From assembly GCF_036826855.1 (NCBI RefSeq), contig NZ_CP104578.1:3348001-3412000 (forward strand): DNA of 64,000 nucleotides, given 5' to 3'. The notes under the pieces are model-generated. The model saw nothing but the letters and a program-made list of their open reading frames with translations. It searched no databases and was not told the DNA's origin. This DNA comes from Streptomyces sp. SJL17-4. GTDB lineage: Bacteria; Actinomycetota; Actinomycetes; Streptomycetales; Streptomycetaceae. Made by a program: the position numbers and the translations under genes. Of this stretch, positions 49,611 through 58,666 are shown piece after piece. Every line of letters begins with the position of its first letter. The first letter of the stretch is position 1.

Positions 49611-51047
49611 ATGGCATCTGCATTCGAGTACGCACCGGCGCCCGAGTCCCGGTCCGTCGTCGACATCGCCCCCAACTACGGCCTCTTCATCGACGGCGAG
49701 TTCGTCGAGGCCGCCGACGGCAAGGTCTTCAAGACCGTCTCCCCGGCCACCGAGGAGGTCCTCTCCGAGATCGCCCAGGCGGGCACCGAGGACGTCGACC
49801 GCGCGGTGAAGGCGGCCCGTAGGGCCTTCGAGAAGTGGTCGGCGCTGCCCGGCTCCGAGCGCGCCAAGTACCTCTTCCGTATCGCCCGGATCATCCAGGA
49901 GCGCAGCCGCGAGCTGGCCGTCCTGGAGACCCTGGACAACGGCAAGCCGATCAAGGAGACCCGCGACGCGGACCTCCCGCTGGTCGCCGCGCACTTCTTC
50001 TACTACGCGGGCTGGGCCGACAAGCTCGACCACGCGGGCTACGGGGCGAACCCGCGCCCGCTGGGCGTGGCGGGCCAGGTCATCCCGTGGAACTTCCCCC
50101 TCCTGATGCTGGCGTGGAAGATCGCCCCGGCGCTGGCGACCGGCAACACGGTCGTCCTGAAGCCGGCCGAGACGACCCCGCTGACCGCCCTGTTCTTCGC
50201 GGACATCTGCCGCCAGGCCGGGCTGCCGAAGGGCGTCGTCAACATCCTTCCCGGGTACGGGGAGACGGGCGCCGCGCTGGTCGCGCACCCGGACGTGAAC
50301 AAGGTCGCCTTCACCGGTTCGACCGCCGTCGGCAAGGCCATCGCCCGGTCCGTCGCCGGTACGGACAAGAAGGTCACCCTGGAGCTGGGCGGCAAGGGCG
50401 CGAACATCGTCTTCGACGACGCTCCCATCGACCAGGCCGTCGAGGGCATCGTCAACGGCATCTTCTTCAACCAGGGCCAGGTCTGCTGCGCGGGCTCGCG
50501 CCTCCTCGTCCAGGAGTCGATCCAGGACGAGCTGCTCGACAGCCTCAAGCGCCGCCTGAGCACCCTCCGCCTCGGCGACCCGCTGGACAAGAACACCGAC
50601 ATCGGCGCCATCAACTCCTCGGAGCAGCTGGCGCGGATCACCTCGCTGGTGGAGCAGGGCGAGGCGGAGGGCGCCGAGCGCTGGACCGCCGCCTGCGACA
50701 TCCCCGAGGCCGGTTACTGGTTCGCCCCGACGCTCTTCACGAACGTCACGCAGGCGCACACGGTCGCCCGCGACGAGATCTTCGGCCCTGTCCTGTCCGT
50801 GCTGACCTTCCGTACGCCCGACGAGGCCGTCGCGAAGGCCAACAACAGCCAGTACGGCCTGTCCGCCGGCATCTGGTCGGAGAAGGGCTCCCGCATCCTC
50901 GCGGTCGCCAACAAGCTCCGCGCCGGTGTCGTCTGGGCCAACACGTTCAACAAGTTCGACCCGACCTCGCCCTTCGGCGGCTACAAGGAGTCGGGCTTCG
51001 GCCGCGAGGGCGGTCGCCACGGCCTGGAGGCGTACCTCGATGTCTGA
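49611..51047 (+). CDS. Aldehyde dehydrogenase, NAD(P)-dependent
   Basis: 478 residues. The active residues are N161 (IPWNFP), E258 (VTLELGGKGAN) and C292 (GQVCCAGS). It has the Rossmann turn FTGSTAVGK and the late EIFGPVLSVL. It probably turns acetaldehyde released by DeoC into acetate, completing deoxyribose use. It is translationally tight with deoC (5-base gap) and overlaps the next gene by 8 bases, forming a three-gene operon. Confidence 0.92.
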   Translation: MASAFEYAPAPESRSVVDIAPNYGLFIDGEFVEAADGKVFKTVSPATEEVLSEIAQAGTEDVDRAVKAARRAFEKWSALPGSERAKYLFRIARIIQERSRELAVLETLDNGKPIKETRDADLPLVAAHFFYYAGWADKLDHAGYGANPRPLGVAGQVIPWNFPLLMLAWKIAPALATGNTVVLKPAETTPLTALFFADICRQAGLPKGVVNILPGYGETGAALVAHPDVNKVAFTGSTAVGKAIARSVAGTDKKVTLELGGKGANIVFDDAPIDQAVEGIVNGIFFNQGQVCCAGSRLLVQESIQDELLDSLKRRLSTLRLGDPLDKNTDIGAINSSEQLARITSLVEQGEAEGAERWTAACDIPEAGYWFAPTLFTNVTQAHTVARDEIFGPVLSVLTFRTPDEAVAKANNSQYGLSAGIWSEKGSRILAVANKLRAGVVWANTFNKFDPTSPFGGYKESGFGREGGRHGLEAYLDV

Positions 51048-51939
51048 GTCTGCTACGACGCGTCTGAACGTCTTCAAGACCTACAAGCTGTACGTCGGGG
51101 GCAAGTTCCCCCGCTCCGAGAGCGGCCGGGTGTACGAAGTGCAGGACAGCAAGGGCAAGTGGCTGGCCAACGCTCCCCTCTCCTCCCGCAAGGACGCCCG
51201 TGACGCGGTCGTCGCCGCGCGCAAGGCGTTCGGTGGCTGGGCGGGCGCGACCGCGTACAACCGCGGTCAGGTCCTCTACCGCGTCGCCGAGATGCTGGAG
51301 GGCCGCCGGGACCAGTTCGTCCGCGAGGTCGCGGAGGCGGAGGGCCTGTCGAAGTCGAAGGCCGCCGTGGTCGTCGACGCGGCGATCGACCGCTGGGTCT
51401 GGTACGCGGGCTGGACGGACAAGATCGCCCAGGTCGTGGGCGGCGCGAACCCCGTCGCGGGCCCGTACTTCAACCTCTCCACCCCCGAGCCGACCGGCGT
51501 CGTCACCGTCGTCGCTCCCCAGGACTCGTCCTTCCTGGGCCTGGTCTCGGTGATCGCCCCGGTGATCGCCACGGGCAACACGGCGGTCGTCATCGCCTCG
51601 GAGAAGTCCCCGCTGCCCGCCCTCTCCCTGGGCGAGGTGCTCGCCACCTCCGACCTGCCGGGCGGCGTGGTGAACATCCTCTCGGGCAAGGCCGCCGAGA
51701 TGGCCCCGCACCTGGCGGCCCACCAGGACGTCAACGCGATCGACCTGACGGGCGCGACCGAGGGCGACCTCGCCCGCGACCTGGAGATCGCGGCGGCGGA
51801 CAACCTGAAGCGCGTCCTGCGCCCCCGTACCGAGGACTTCGCGGAGTCCCCGGGCACGGACCGCATGACCGCCTTCCTGGAGACGAAGACGGTCTGGCAC
51901 CCCACGGGTTCGCTGGGCGCGAGCGGCTCCTCGTACTAG
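51040..51939 (+). CDS. Short aldehyde dehydrogenase-like protein without catalytic domain
   Basis: 299 residues, well below the family's 480-500. ATG 51040 overlaps the preceding gene. It keeps the coenzyme-binding half (YNRGQVLYRVAEMLEGRRDQF; WYAGWTDKIAQVVGGANPVA; PEPTGVVTVVAPQDSSFLGL). The PWNFP-type Asn is replaced, and the Glu and Cys motifs that follow in real enzymes are missing; the sequence ends in a Ser/Gly tail. No frameshift is seen, so it looks like a stable pseudoenzyme, perhaps a structural partner of the full dehydrogenase. Confidence 0.8.
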   Translation: MSESATTRLNVFKTYKLYVGGKFPRSESGRVYEVQDSKGKWLANAPLSSRKDARDAVVAARKAFGGWAGATAYNRGQVLYRVAEMLEGRRDQFVREVAEAEGLSKSKAAVVVDAAIDRWVWYAGWTDKIAQVVGGANPVAGPYFNLSTPEPTGVVTVVAPQDSSFLGLVSVIAPVIATGNTAVVIASEKSPLPALSLGEVLATSDLPGGVVNILSGKAAEMAPHLAAHQDVNAIDLTGATEGDLARDLEIAAADNLKRVLRPRTEDFAESPGTDRMTAFLETKTVWHPTGSLGASGSSY

Positions 51940-51953
51940 GACGGACCCCACGG

Positions 51954-51983
51954 ACGGCCCCGGGTGTGGACACCCGGGGCCGT
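51954..51983. terminator. 13-bp hairpin ending the deoC operon
   Basis: ACGGCCCCGGGTG (51954-51966), loop TGGA, exact complement (51971-51983), 15 bases after the stop at 51939. Confidence 0.85.
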
Positions 51984-52002
51984 TCGCGCGCAAGATCCGT
52001 TC

Positions 52003-53487
52003 ATGATGAGGGGACTGATCAAGGGGAACAACGCCTTCGTCCCGACGGCGGCGCTGCGCGTCGCCGTCCGGAGCGGAGTGGACGTCGCGGCGCTGCTCGT
52101 GACGGAGCACGGCAGGGTCCGGGGGGACTCCGACATCGTGTTCGACGGTGCTCCCGCGCACACGTCGGGCGCGGTACGGCTCACCGGGACCGAGGACGGG
52201 ACGGTGTGGCTCGACACCGACCTCACGAGCGCCGAGGAGACGATCACCCGCGTCCTCCTCGTGGCGTCGACGGAGGAGGGCGCCCTGCGGGACGCGCACG
52301 GCCTCTCGGTGGAGGTCCTCGGCCCCGACGGCTCGACGGTCGTGACGTACGAGGTGACCGACGCGGGCGACGAGACGGCGATGGTCCTGGCGGAGTTGTA
52401 CCGCCGGTCGGGCGGCTGGAAGTTCCGCGCGGTGGGCCAGGGGTACGTCGACGGGCTGACGGGCCTGGCGAGGGACCACGGGGTGGACGTGAGCGAGGAC
52501 CCGCGGGAGACACCGGCCCAGGCCCCCGCCCCGGTCACGTCGAACGCCCCGGTCGCGGCCCAGGCCAAGGCACTGGCGACGGCGCAGGGCGAGCCCGAGA
52601 TCCAGCCCCAGCCCCAGCCCCACGCACCGGCACCGGCACCGGCACCGGCACCGATTCGGCGTCCGACCCGGGAAGAGCTCCTGGACATGACCCCGGACCA
52701 GATCCGGGCCCTGGCCATGGAAGCCCGGGCGTCGGCCCAGGAGGCCCCCGACGCCCCGGCCCCGTCGGCAGCCCCCGCCCAGCCTCCCCACCCTCACACC
52801 GGCGAGTGGAGGCACGGCTCCGACTTCTCGCCGCGCAAGCTGCGCGGCCGCGAGAACGACGTGATCACCCTGGAGGGGCTCCCGCCCGGCGTGGTCCTGG
52901 TCGAACTCGACGTCACCGGCCGGGGATACACCGGGATGTGGCCCCTCGACAGCAACAACCAGACGATGCGCTACCTGGTCAACAGCACCATCGACGACTT
53001 CCGGGGCCGCGTCACCGCCACCGTCCCCGAGGACGGGCGGCTGCGGCTGAAACTGAATACGGAGGGGGAGTGGCGGCTGCGGGTCGCGCCGCTCTCGACC
53101 GCCCCGCGGCTGAAGGGGAAGCCGCTGAAGTCCAACGGCCCCGACGTCCTGCGGTACACCGGAGGACCGGTCGACGTCGTCTTCGACTACGAGGGCGACG
53201 GCAACTTCATCGTCCACCTCTTCGAGCTGGCCGAGCAGCACGACCGGTCCCGCCTCCCGGAGCGCGGAACGGTCGCCGTCAACGAGATCGGCCGGCGGAA
53301 GGAGACGGTGCCCCTGCCCGCGGGCCCGCTCGTCCTCCGCCTGCCGTCGTCGGACGGTCCGTGGAGCGTGCGCCTGAAGAATCCGGGGGCGTACGGCGAA
53401 GAGTCGTACGACGACGGTGGCGTCGGCGTCGAGAAGCTGCTCGAACCCCGCAAGGTGCTGAGCTGGCTGCGGCGCGGGCGGCACTGA
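52003..53487 (+). CDS. TerD-family protein with extra C-terminal domain
   Basis: 494 residues from ATG 52003 (MMRGLIKGNNAFVPT); the next codon but one frame start at 51964 crosses a terminator. The TerD domain (about 1-165) has KGNNAFVPTAALRVAV and DDS-like acidic loops (FDGAPAH, LDTDLTSAEETITRVLLVAS) that bind calcium in relatives. A Pro/Ala/Gln-rich linker (about 165-265) follows, then a beta-rich domain (about 268-410: ENDVITLEGLPPGVVLVELD). TerD proteins are tied to stress and phage defence in Streptomyces. No other ter genes are nearby. Confidence 0.82.
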   Translation: MMRGLIKGNNAFVPTAALRVAVRSGVDVAALLVTEHGRVRGDSDIVFDGAPAHTSGAVRLTGTEDGTVWLDTDLTSAEETITRVLLVASTEEGALRDAHGLSVEVLGPDGSTVVTYEVTDAGDETAMVLAELYRRSGGWKFRAVGQGYVDGLTGLARDHGVDVSEDPRETPAQAPAPVTSNAPVAAQAKALATAQGEPEIQPQPQPHAPAPAPAPAPIRRPTREELLDMTPDQIRALAMEARASAQEAPDAPAPSAAPAQPPHPHTGEWRHGSDFSPRKLRGRENDVITLEGLPPGVVLVELDVTGRGYTGMWPLDSNNQTMRYLVNSTIDDFRGRVTATVPEDGRLRLKLNTEGEWRLRVAPLSTAPRLKGKPLKSNGPDVLRYTGGPVDVVFDYEGDGNFIVHLFELAEQHDRSRLPERGTVAVNEIGRRKETVPLPAGPLVLRLPSSDGPWSVRLKNPGAYGEESYDDGGVGVEKLLEPRKVLSWLRRGRH

Positions 53488-53501
53488 GCCCCCGCGGCCG
53501 G

Positions 53502-53903
53502 TCAGCCGGGAAGCAGCCCCTGGGTCAGCGGGCCGGCGACCGGCAGGTCGGCGACCGCACCGCCCTTCGTGACGTGGTCGGTGACGAGGTTGGTGCCGAC
53601 CGGCTTGAAGTCGGCGACCTGGGTGCCGAGGCCGTTGTCGAGCGGGTCGACGCCCGTGTTGGCCAGCGGGTCCAACTGGAGGTGGGTCAGCGGGCCCAGG
53701 CCGTGGGTGACGCCCGTCAGGGCGCCCGCCCCGGCCGCGCCCGCGTCCGTCCTCGTCAGCGAGTCGACGGGCAGCGGCACCGGGGCGACCGCCTGGGCCG
53801 CCGCGCCCGCGCCGAGCACCGCGGCACCCGCCGCCGTGACGGTGAGCCCTGCCTTGAGCAGGGCGCTGCGGCGGGGGGTCCGGGTATCTGCGTGACGCGC
53901 CAT
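53502..53903 (-). CDS. Small secreted protein, unknown function
   Basis: 133 residues from the ATG complementary to 53901-53903 (MARHADTRTPRRSALLKAG), with AAGGAT just upstream. Twin-Arg-like basic start, hydrophobic core and AQA cleavage site (about 38-40). The mature part is low-complexity, rich in Leu, Pro, Gly and Asp (LPVDSLTRTD; GPLTHLQLDPLANTGVDPL). It resembles in style the secreted protein at 59639. Possibly a surface or matrix peptide. The longer frame to 54104 is not credible. Confidence 0.7.
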   Translation of the reverse strand: MARHADTRTPRRSALLKAGLTVTAAGAAVLGAGAAAQAVAPVPLPVDSLTRTDAGAAGAGALTGVTHGLGPLTHLQLDPLANTGVDPLDNGLGTQVADFKPVGTNLVTDHVTKGGAVADLPVAGPLTQGLLPG

Positions 53904-54021
53904 GGTGATCCTTCCGAAAGGTGATCGAGCGGACACCGACAGTAGTTGAGGTGTGATGCTCGATACCAACGGCCTTCCTCGGGGGTCCACCGCACGGGGG
54001 AATGGTTCACACTGGTGTCCC

Positions 54022-54651
54022 GTGAGTTCCCAATCGATCCCGACCCGTGTCGTCCTGCTCGCGGGCCCCTCAGGCTCCGGCAAGTCGTCCCTCGCCGCCG
54101 TCACCGGTCTCCCGGTCCTGCGCCTCGACGACTTCTACAAGGAGGCCGACGACCCGACCCTCCCTCTTGTCGAGGGCAGCGCGGACATCGACTGGGACGC
54201 CCCGGGGTCCTGGGACGCGGACGCGGCCGTCGCCGCCATCGTCGAACTGTGCCGTACGGGACGGACCGACGTCCCCGTGTACGACCTCGCCAGCAGCTCC
54301 CGGGTGGACCACGAGCGGCTGGACATCGGTCGGACGCCGCTGTTCGTGGCGGAGGGGATCTTCGCGGCCGAGATCGTGGCCCGCTGCCGTGAGCTCGACG
54401 TCCTCGCCGACGCGCTCTGCCTGCGCGGCCGTCCCTCGACGACCTTCCGCCGCCGGCTCGCCCGCGACCTGCGCGAGGGCCGCAAGTCGGTGCCGTTCCT
54501 GCTGCGCCGCGGCTGGCGTCTGATGCGCGCGGAGCGGGCGATCGTCGCCCGCCAGTCGGAACTGGGCGCCCACCCCTGCGCCAAGCCGGAAGCCCTGGGC
54601 CGCCTGGCAGCCGCGGCGGCGGGCCGCCACCGCACGCCCGCGGCGAGCTGA
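54022..54651 (+). CDS. Uridine kinase-like P-loop protein
   Basis: 209 residues from GTG 54022 (MSSQSIPTRVVLL), the start that gives the P-loop at the normal distance. Walker A GPSGSGKSS (about 15-23), LRLDDFYKEADDP with the conserved catalytic-site DDFY (about 35-40), and IDWDAPGSW are uridine kinase marks. VYDLASSSRVDHE and FVAEGIFAAEIV follow. It would phosphorylate uridine or cytidine, joining the nucleoside-salvage theme of the window. No shared palindrome was found before it. Confidence 0.85.
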   Translation: MSSQSIPTRVVLLAGPSGSGKSSLAAVTGLPVLRLDDFYKEADDPTLPLVEGSADIDWDAPGSWDADAAVAAIVELCRTGRTDVPVYDLASSSRVDHERLDIGRTPLFVAEGIFAAEIVARCRELDVLADALCLRGRPSTTFRRRLARDLREGRKSVPFLLRRGWRLMRAERAIVARQSELGAHPCAKPEALGRLAAAAAGRHRTPAAS

Positions 54652-54663
54652 GAGCCGACAACA

Positions 54664-54707
54664 CGACGCGGGCCGTACGAGCCCCCCAGCCCGTACGACC
54701 CGCGTCG
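54664..54707. terminator. 16-bp hairpin after the uridine kinase-like gene
   Basis: CGACGCGGGCCGTACG (54664-54679) pairs with CGTACGACCCGCGTCG (54692-54707), one mismatch, 12-base loop. The bases to 54794 are a pyrimidine tract of CCCCCGT units before the sigQ stop. Confidence 0.75.
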
Positions 54708-54794
54708 CCGTTCCCCGTACCCCCGTACGGTTCCCCCGTGCTCCCCCGACGGCTCCGTTTCCCCCGTAGCCCCCGTGGGTCTTTCCCCCAGCCT

Positions 54795-55514
54795 TCAGGC
54801 CACCAGCTCGCCGAAGGACTCCTCCTCGTCACGGCCGAAGCTGAGCACCTCGTCCTCGCGCAGTCGCCGCAGCGACCGCCAGATGCTCGACTTCACCGTG
54901 CCGACACTGATGTCCAGGATCTCCGCGATCTCCGGATCGGTACGGCCCTCGTAGTAGCGCAGCACCAGCATCGTCCGCTGGAGCTCGGGCAGCCGGGCGA
55001 GGGCCTGCCACAGCACCGCGCGCAGCTCCGTGCCGCGCATCGCGTCCGTCTCGCCCACCGTCTCCGGGAGCTCCTCGGTCGGGTACTCGTTGAGCTTGCG
55101 CCGGCGCCAGGCGCTGATGTGCAGATTGGTCATGGTGCGGCGGAGGTATCCGCCGACCGCGGCCTTGTCGCTGATCCGCTCCCAGGCGCGGTACGTGGAG
55201 AACAGCGCGCTCTGGAGCAGGTCCTCGGCCTCGAACCGGTCACCGGTGAGGTGGTAGGCGGTGGCGTACAGGGAGGCACGACGCTCCTGCACGTAGGCCG
55301 TGAACTCGGCCTCCGAGCAGTTGCGCTCCCCCGTGACCTCCCCGTACGCCGCTCCCCCGTCAGCGATGGCCACCATGTACGGCGCCTTGCGCTGACGCCC
55401 GACACTGCGAACGCACCCCCGCCCGTTCACACCGCCGGACTTCTCGGTGCTCCGCACGACGTCGTGGAGACGCGTGACTACTGCGCTTGAGGTGGTGCTG
55501 TGCAGTGCGTTCAT
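54795..55514 (-). CDS. sigQ: RNA polymerase sigma factor SigQ (SigE-type ECF)
   Basis: 239 residues from the ATG complementary to 55512-55514 (MNALHSTTSS). Region 2 is FTAYVQERRASLYATAYHLT (about 92-111) with AEDLLQSALFSTYRAW. Region 4 carries LPELQRTMLVLRYYEGRTD and SVGTVKSSIWRSLRRLRE. An unusual N-terminal extension of about 85 residues precedes region 2. It is divergent from afsQ1, and an AfsQ1 box lies between, fitting the known control of sigQ by AfsQ1/Q2 in S. coelicolor. Confidence 0.92.
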   Translation of the reverse strand: MNALHSTTSSAVVTRLHDVVRSTEKSGGVNGRGCVRSVGRQRKAPYMVAIADGGAAYGEVTGERNCSEAEFTAYVQERRASLYATAYHLTGDRFEAEDLLQSALFSTYRAWERISDKAAVGGYLRRTMTNLHISAWRRRKLNEYPTEELPETVGETDAMRGTELRAVLWQALARLPELQRTMLVLRYYEGRTDPEIAEILDISVGTVKSSIWRSLRRLREDEVLSFGRDEEESFGELVA

Positions 55515-55599
55515 CGTGCGCCCCCCGTCGGTTGGAGTGTGTTTCGGTCTGTGTGCAATGAAGCTTGCCCATCGGACTTCATGGCGTTGTCCGCCGACT

Positions 55600-55615
55600 G
55601 TCACAGGCGTGTCAC
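55600..55615. promoter_or_regulatory. AfsQ1 box between sigQ and afsQ1
   Basis: GTCAC-AGGCGT-GTCAC fits the published AfsQ1 consensus GTnAC-n6-GTnAC exactly. It is 86 bases from the sigQ start and 70 from the afsQ1 start, placed to control both. Confidence 0.8.
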
Positions 55616-55684
55616 AGGGGCCCGGCCAGAAGCGCGCCTCCCAGCGGTCGAACTCGGACGGCCCAATGCGACAGAATGTCGCCC

Positions 55685-56362
55685 GTGCCTTTTCTGTTGC
55701 TGATCGAGGACGACGACGCCATCCGCACGGCCCTCGAACTCTCCCTGTCACGGCAGGGCCACCGGGTGGCCACCGCCGCGACCGGTGAGGACGGCCTCCA
55801 GCTGCTGCGCGAGCAGCGGCCGGACCTGGTCGTGCTCGACGTCATGCTGCCCGGCATCGACGGCTTCGAGGTCTGCCGGCGCATCCGCCGCACGGACCAG
55901 TTGCCGATCATCCTGCTGACCGCGCGCAGCGACGACATCGACGTGGTCGTGGGCCTGGAGTCCGGAGCCGACGACTACGTCGTCAAGCCGGTCCAGGGCC
56001 GCGTCCTCGACGCCCGGATCCGGGCCGTACTGCGGCGCGGGGAACGGGAGTCGACGGACTCGGCGACCTACGGCTCGCTGGTGATCGACCGCTCCGCGAT
56101 GACGGTCACCAAGAACGGCGAGGACCTCCAGCTCACCCCGACCGAGCTGCGGCTGCTCCTGGAGCTGAGCCGCCGGCCCGGACAGGCGCTCTCCCGGCAG
56201 CAGTTGCTGCGTCTGGTGTGGGAGCACGACTACCTGGGCGACTCGCGGCTCGTCGACGCCTGTGTGCAGCGGCTGCGCGCCAAGGTGGAGGACGTGCCGT
56301 CCTCGCCGACGCTCATCCGTACCGTGCGCGGGGTCGGCTACCGGCTGGACGTTCCTGCGTGA
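55685..56362 (+). CDS. afsQ1: Two-component response regulator AfsQ1
   Basis: 225 residues from GTG 55685 (MPFLLLIEDDDAIRTALEL). Receiver domain (1-115) with acidic pocket EDD at 8-10, phosphoacceptor D52 (VLDVMLPGIDG) and a conserved Lys in YVVKPVQGR. OmpR/PhoB winged helix (about 130-222), LTPTELRLLLELSRRPGQ to VRGVGYRL. In S. coelicolor AfsQ1 responds to nitrogen-rich (glutamate) conditions and turns on antibiotics and sigQ. Stop overlaps the afsQ2 GTG. Confidence 0.95.
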   Translation: MPFLLLIEDDDAIRTALELSLSRQGHRVATAATGEDGLQLLREQRPDLVVLDVMLPGIDGFEVCRRIRRTDQLPIILLTARSDDIDVVVGLESGADDYVVKPVQGRVLDARIRAVLRRGERESTDSATYGSLVIDRSAMTVTKNGEDLQLTPTELRLLLELSRRPGQALSRQQLLRLVWEHDYLGDSRLVDACVQRLRAKVEDVPSSPTLIRTVRGVGYRLDVPA

Positions 56363-57888
56363 GCAAGGGGATCGTCACGCGGCTGCGTCTCTCCAGCCTG
56401 CGGCTGCGTCTTGTCGTCGTCTTCGCCCTGGTCGCGCTCACCGCGGCCGTCGCCGCCTCCGGCATCGCGTACTGGCTGAATCGCGAGGCGGTGCTGACGC
56501 GTACCCAGGACGGGGCGCTCAACGACTTCCGGCAGGAGATGCAGAACCGGGCGGCGACGCTGCCGCTGCGGCCCACGCAGGAGGATCTGCGGCGGACCGC
56601 GGAGCTGATGGCGACCGGCAGCGCCAACTACCAGGTGCTGCTGCTCGGCGAGCGGGACGCGGGCAAGCCGATCGTCGGCGCCTCGGACCCGGACGACTTC
56701 ACCCTGGCCGACGTGCCGCGCTCGCTGCGCGAGGCCGTGGACACCGAGCGTCCGGTGACGGAGGCCAACCCGTACCCGTACCACCTGTTCTGGCAGCGTA
56801 CGGAGCGGAACGGGACGCCGTACCTGGTCGGCGGGACGCGGATCGACGGCGGCGGACCCGCCGGCTACATGTTCAAGTCGCTGGCCGCGGAGAAGGCCGA
56901 CCTGAACTCGCTCGCCTGGTCGCTGGGGATCGCGACGGCGCTCGCGGTGGCCGGCTCCGTGCTGCTCGCGCAGGTCGCGGCGACGACCGTGCTGCGGCCG
57001 GTGCACCGGCTCGGCGAGGCGGCCAAGCAGCTCGGCGAGGGCAAGCTCGACACCCGGCTCCGGGTCACCGGAGCCGACGAACTGGCCGATCTCACCCGGA
57101 CGTTCAACAGCGCGGCCGAGTCCCTGCAGAAGAAGGTCGCGGACATGAGCGCCCGGGAGGAGTCCTCCCGGCGGTTCGTCGCCGACATGTCGCACGAGCT
57201 GCGGACCCCGCTGACCGCGCTCACGGCCGTCACGGAGGTCCTGGAGGACGAGCAGGACTCCCTCGACCCGATGATCGCCCCGGCGGTCGCGCTGGTCGTC
57301 AGCGAGACGCGGCGGCTCAACGACCTGGTGGAGAACCTGATGGAGGTGACCCGCTTCGACGCGGGCACCGCCCGGCTCGTCCTCGACGAGGTGGACATCG
57401 CCGACCAGATCACCGCGTGCATCGACGCGCGCGCGTGGCTCGACGCCGTCGACCTGGACGCCGAGCGCGGCATCGTGGCGCCGCTCGATCCGCGCCGGCT
57501 CGACGTGATCCTCGCGAACCTGATCGGGAACGCGCTGAAGCACGGCGGCTCGCCGGTGCGGGTCTCGGTGCGTACGGAGGACGACGAGCTGGTCATCGCG
57601 GTACGGGACCACGGCCCCGGCATCCCCGAAGAGGTGCTGCCGCATGTCTTCGACCGCTTCTACAAGGCGAGCGCGTCCCGGCCGCGGTCCGACGGCAGCG
57701 GGCTCGGCCTGTCGATCGCCATGGAGAACGCACTGATCCACGGCGGTTCGATCACCGCCGCGAACTCGGTCGGCGAGGACGGGGCGGTCGACGGCGCGGT
57801 GTTCGTGCTGCGGCTGCCGCTCGACGCCTCGGGGATCACCCGTGAGGTGCAGACCCGCAGCAGCCAGGGTGAGGTGGAGGAAGCGTGA
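56359..57888 (+). CDS. afsQ2: Sensor histidine kinase AfsQ2
   Basis: 509 residues from GTG 56359, in a 4-base overlap with afsQ1. TM1 (about 18-38), an extracytoplasmic sensor (about 40-185), TM2 (about 188-208), HAMP (about 210-262), then H279 in VADMSHELRTPLTALTAV. The ATPase domain has the N box (ANLIGNALKHGG), G1 (DHGPGIPEE) and G2 (DGSGLGLSIA) motifs. It phosphorylates AfsQ1. Confidence 0.95.
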   Translation: MSKGIVTRLRLSSLRLRLVVVFALVALTAAVAASGIAYWLNREAVLTRTQDGALNDFRQEMQNRAATLPLRPTQEDLRRTAELMATGSANYQVLLLGERDAGKPIVGASDPDDFTLADVPRSLREAVDTERPVTEANPYPYHLFWQRTERNGTPYLVGGTRIDGGGPAGYMFKSLAAEKADLNSLAWSLGIATALAVAGSVLLAQVAATTVLRPVHRLGEAAKQLGEGKLDTRLRVTGADELADLTRTFNSAAESLQKKVADMSAREESSRRFVADMSHELRTPLTALTAVTEVLEDEQDSLDPMIAPAVALVVSETRRLNDLVENLMEVTRFDAGTARLVLDEVDIADQITACIDARAWLDAVDLDAERGIVAPLDPRRLDVILANLIGNALKHGGSPVRVSVRTEDDELVIAVRDHGPGIPEEVLPHVFDRFYKASASRPRSDGSGLGLSIAMENALIHGGSITAANSVGEDGAVDGAVFVLRLPLDASGITREVQTRSSQGEVEEA

Positions 57889-58496
57889 GACGCCGCACCA
57901 TCGGGCGTACGGCCGTGACGGCCGGGCTCGTCGCGCTCACCGCGCTGGCCACCGGCTGCGGGATCAGGACCACCTCGGTCCCGGTGGACGCGGGCGCGGC
58001 CCCGTCCCGGGTCCCGTGCAGCGTGACCCAGGAGGCGACGACGGGCACGGCCGTGCAGGACGTGCCGGTCCGGGTGTTCCTGGTCTGCGGCTCGCAGCTG
58101 GAGGCGGTGGACCGGCGCGCGCTGCCGGAGGAGAAGACGGCGGGCGGCGACCCGGTCCGCACGGCGTCGGGGCTGCTCGCGCAGCTGCTCGCCGAGCCCT
58201 CGGAGAGCGAGCAGCGGGCCGGGTTCACGACGGCGGTGCGCGGCCCGCTGACGGTGAGCGGCGGCCACCAGGGCGACCCGGCGGGCACGCTGCGGCTGAG
58301 CCGCCAGCCGGAGGACCTGGCGCCGACGGCCCTGTCGCAGCTGGTCTGCACGTTCGCGGCGAGCTCGGCGGGGGCGGGCGGGGAGACGGTCGTGCTCGGG
58401 GGGCCGGGCGCGTACGCCCCGAAGCGCTACCGGTGCACGACGGAACTCCGCGAACGCCCGGAGTCCACCCCACCCACGGCCCCCACCACAACCTGA
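57885..58496 (+). CDS. Lipoprotein cotranscribed with afsQ1-afsQ2
   Basis: 203 residues from GTG 57885, overlapping the afsQ2 stop. Signal peptide ending in lipobox ATGC (Cys25). The mature part (about 30-190) resembles the GerMN/sporulation-type lipoprotein fold: VPVRVFLVCGSQLEAVDR, GLLAQLLAEPSESEQRAGFTT and LRLSRQPEDLAPTALSQLVCTF. The C-terminal tail is Thr/Pro-rich. Placement suggests a part of AfsQ signalling, perhaps sensing outside the cell. Two mature Cys could form a disulfide. Confidence 0.85.
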   Translation: MRRRTIGRTAVTAGLVALTALATGCGIRTTSVPVDAGAAPSRVPCSVTQEATTGTAVQDVPVRVFLVCGSQLEAVDRRALPEEKTAGGDPVRTASGLLAQLLAEPSESEQRAGFTTAVRGPLTVSGGHQGDPAGTLRLSRQPEDLAPTALSQLVCTFAASSAGAGGETVVLGGPGAYAPKRYRCTTELRERPESTPPTAPTTT

Positions 58497-58666
58497 ATCA
58501 GCAGCCCCGACCCGGCACCGCCGCCCCAGACCCACCGCCCCGCGGGACGATTGCCCACACGGAGGTGGCGGCGGGCGCGGCCCGAACGGGCCGGGGGTGG
58601 CGGGCGCGCGGGGCCGGGTGCAGGTTCGGCGGAACCGATTCCGCTGTTGGGGACGTCTTGGGGGGC

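Noticed and set aside
51954..52002. Alternative upstream start of the TerD gene at 51964
   Set aside because: It would place the start within the deoC-operon terminator hairpin; ATG 52003 gives the normal TerD N-terminus.
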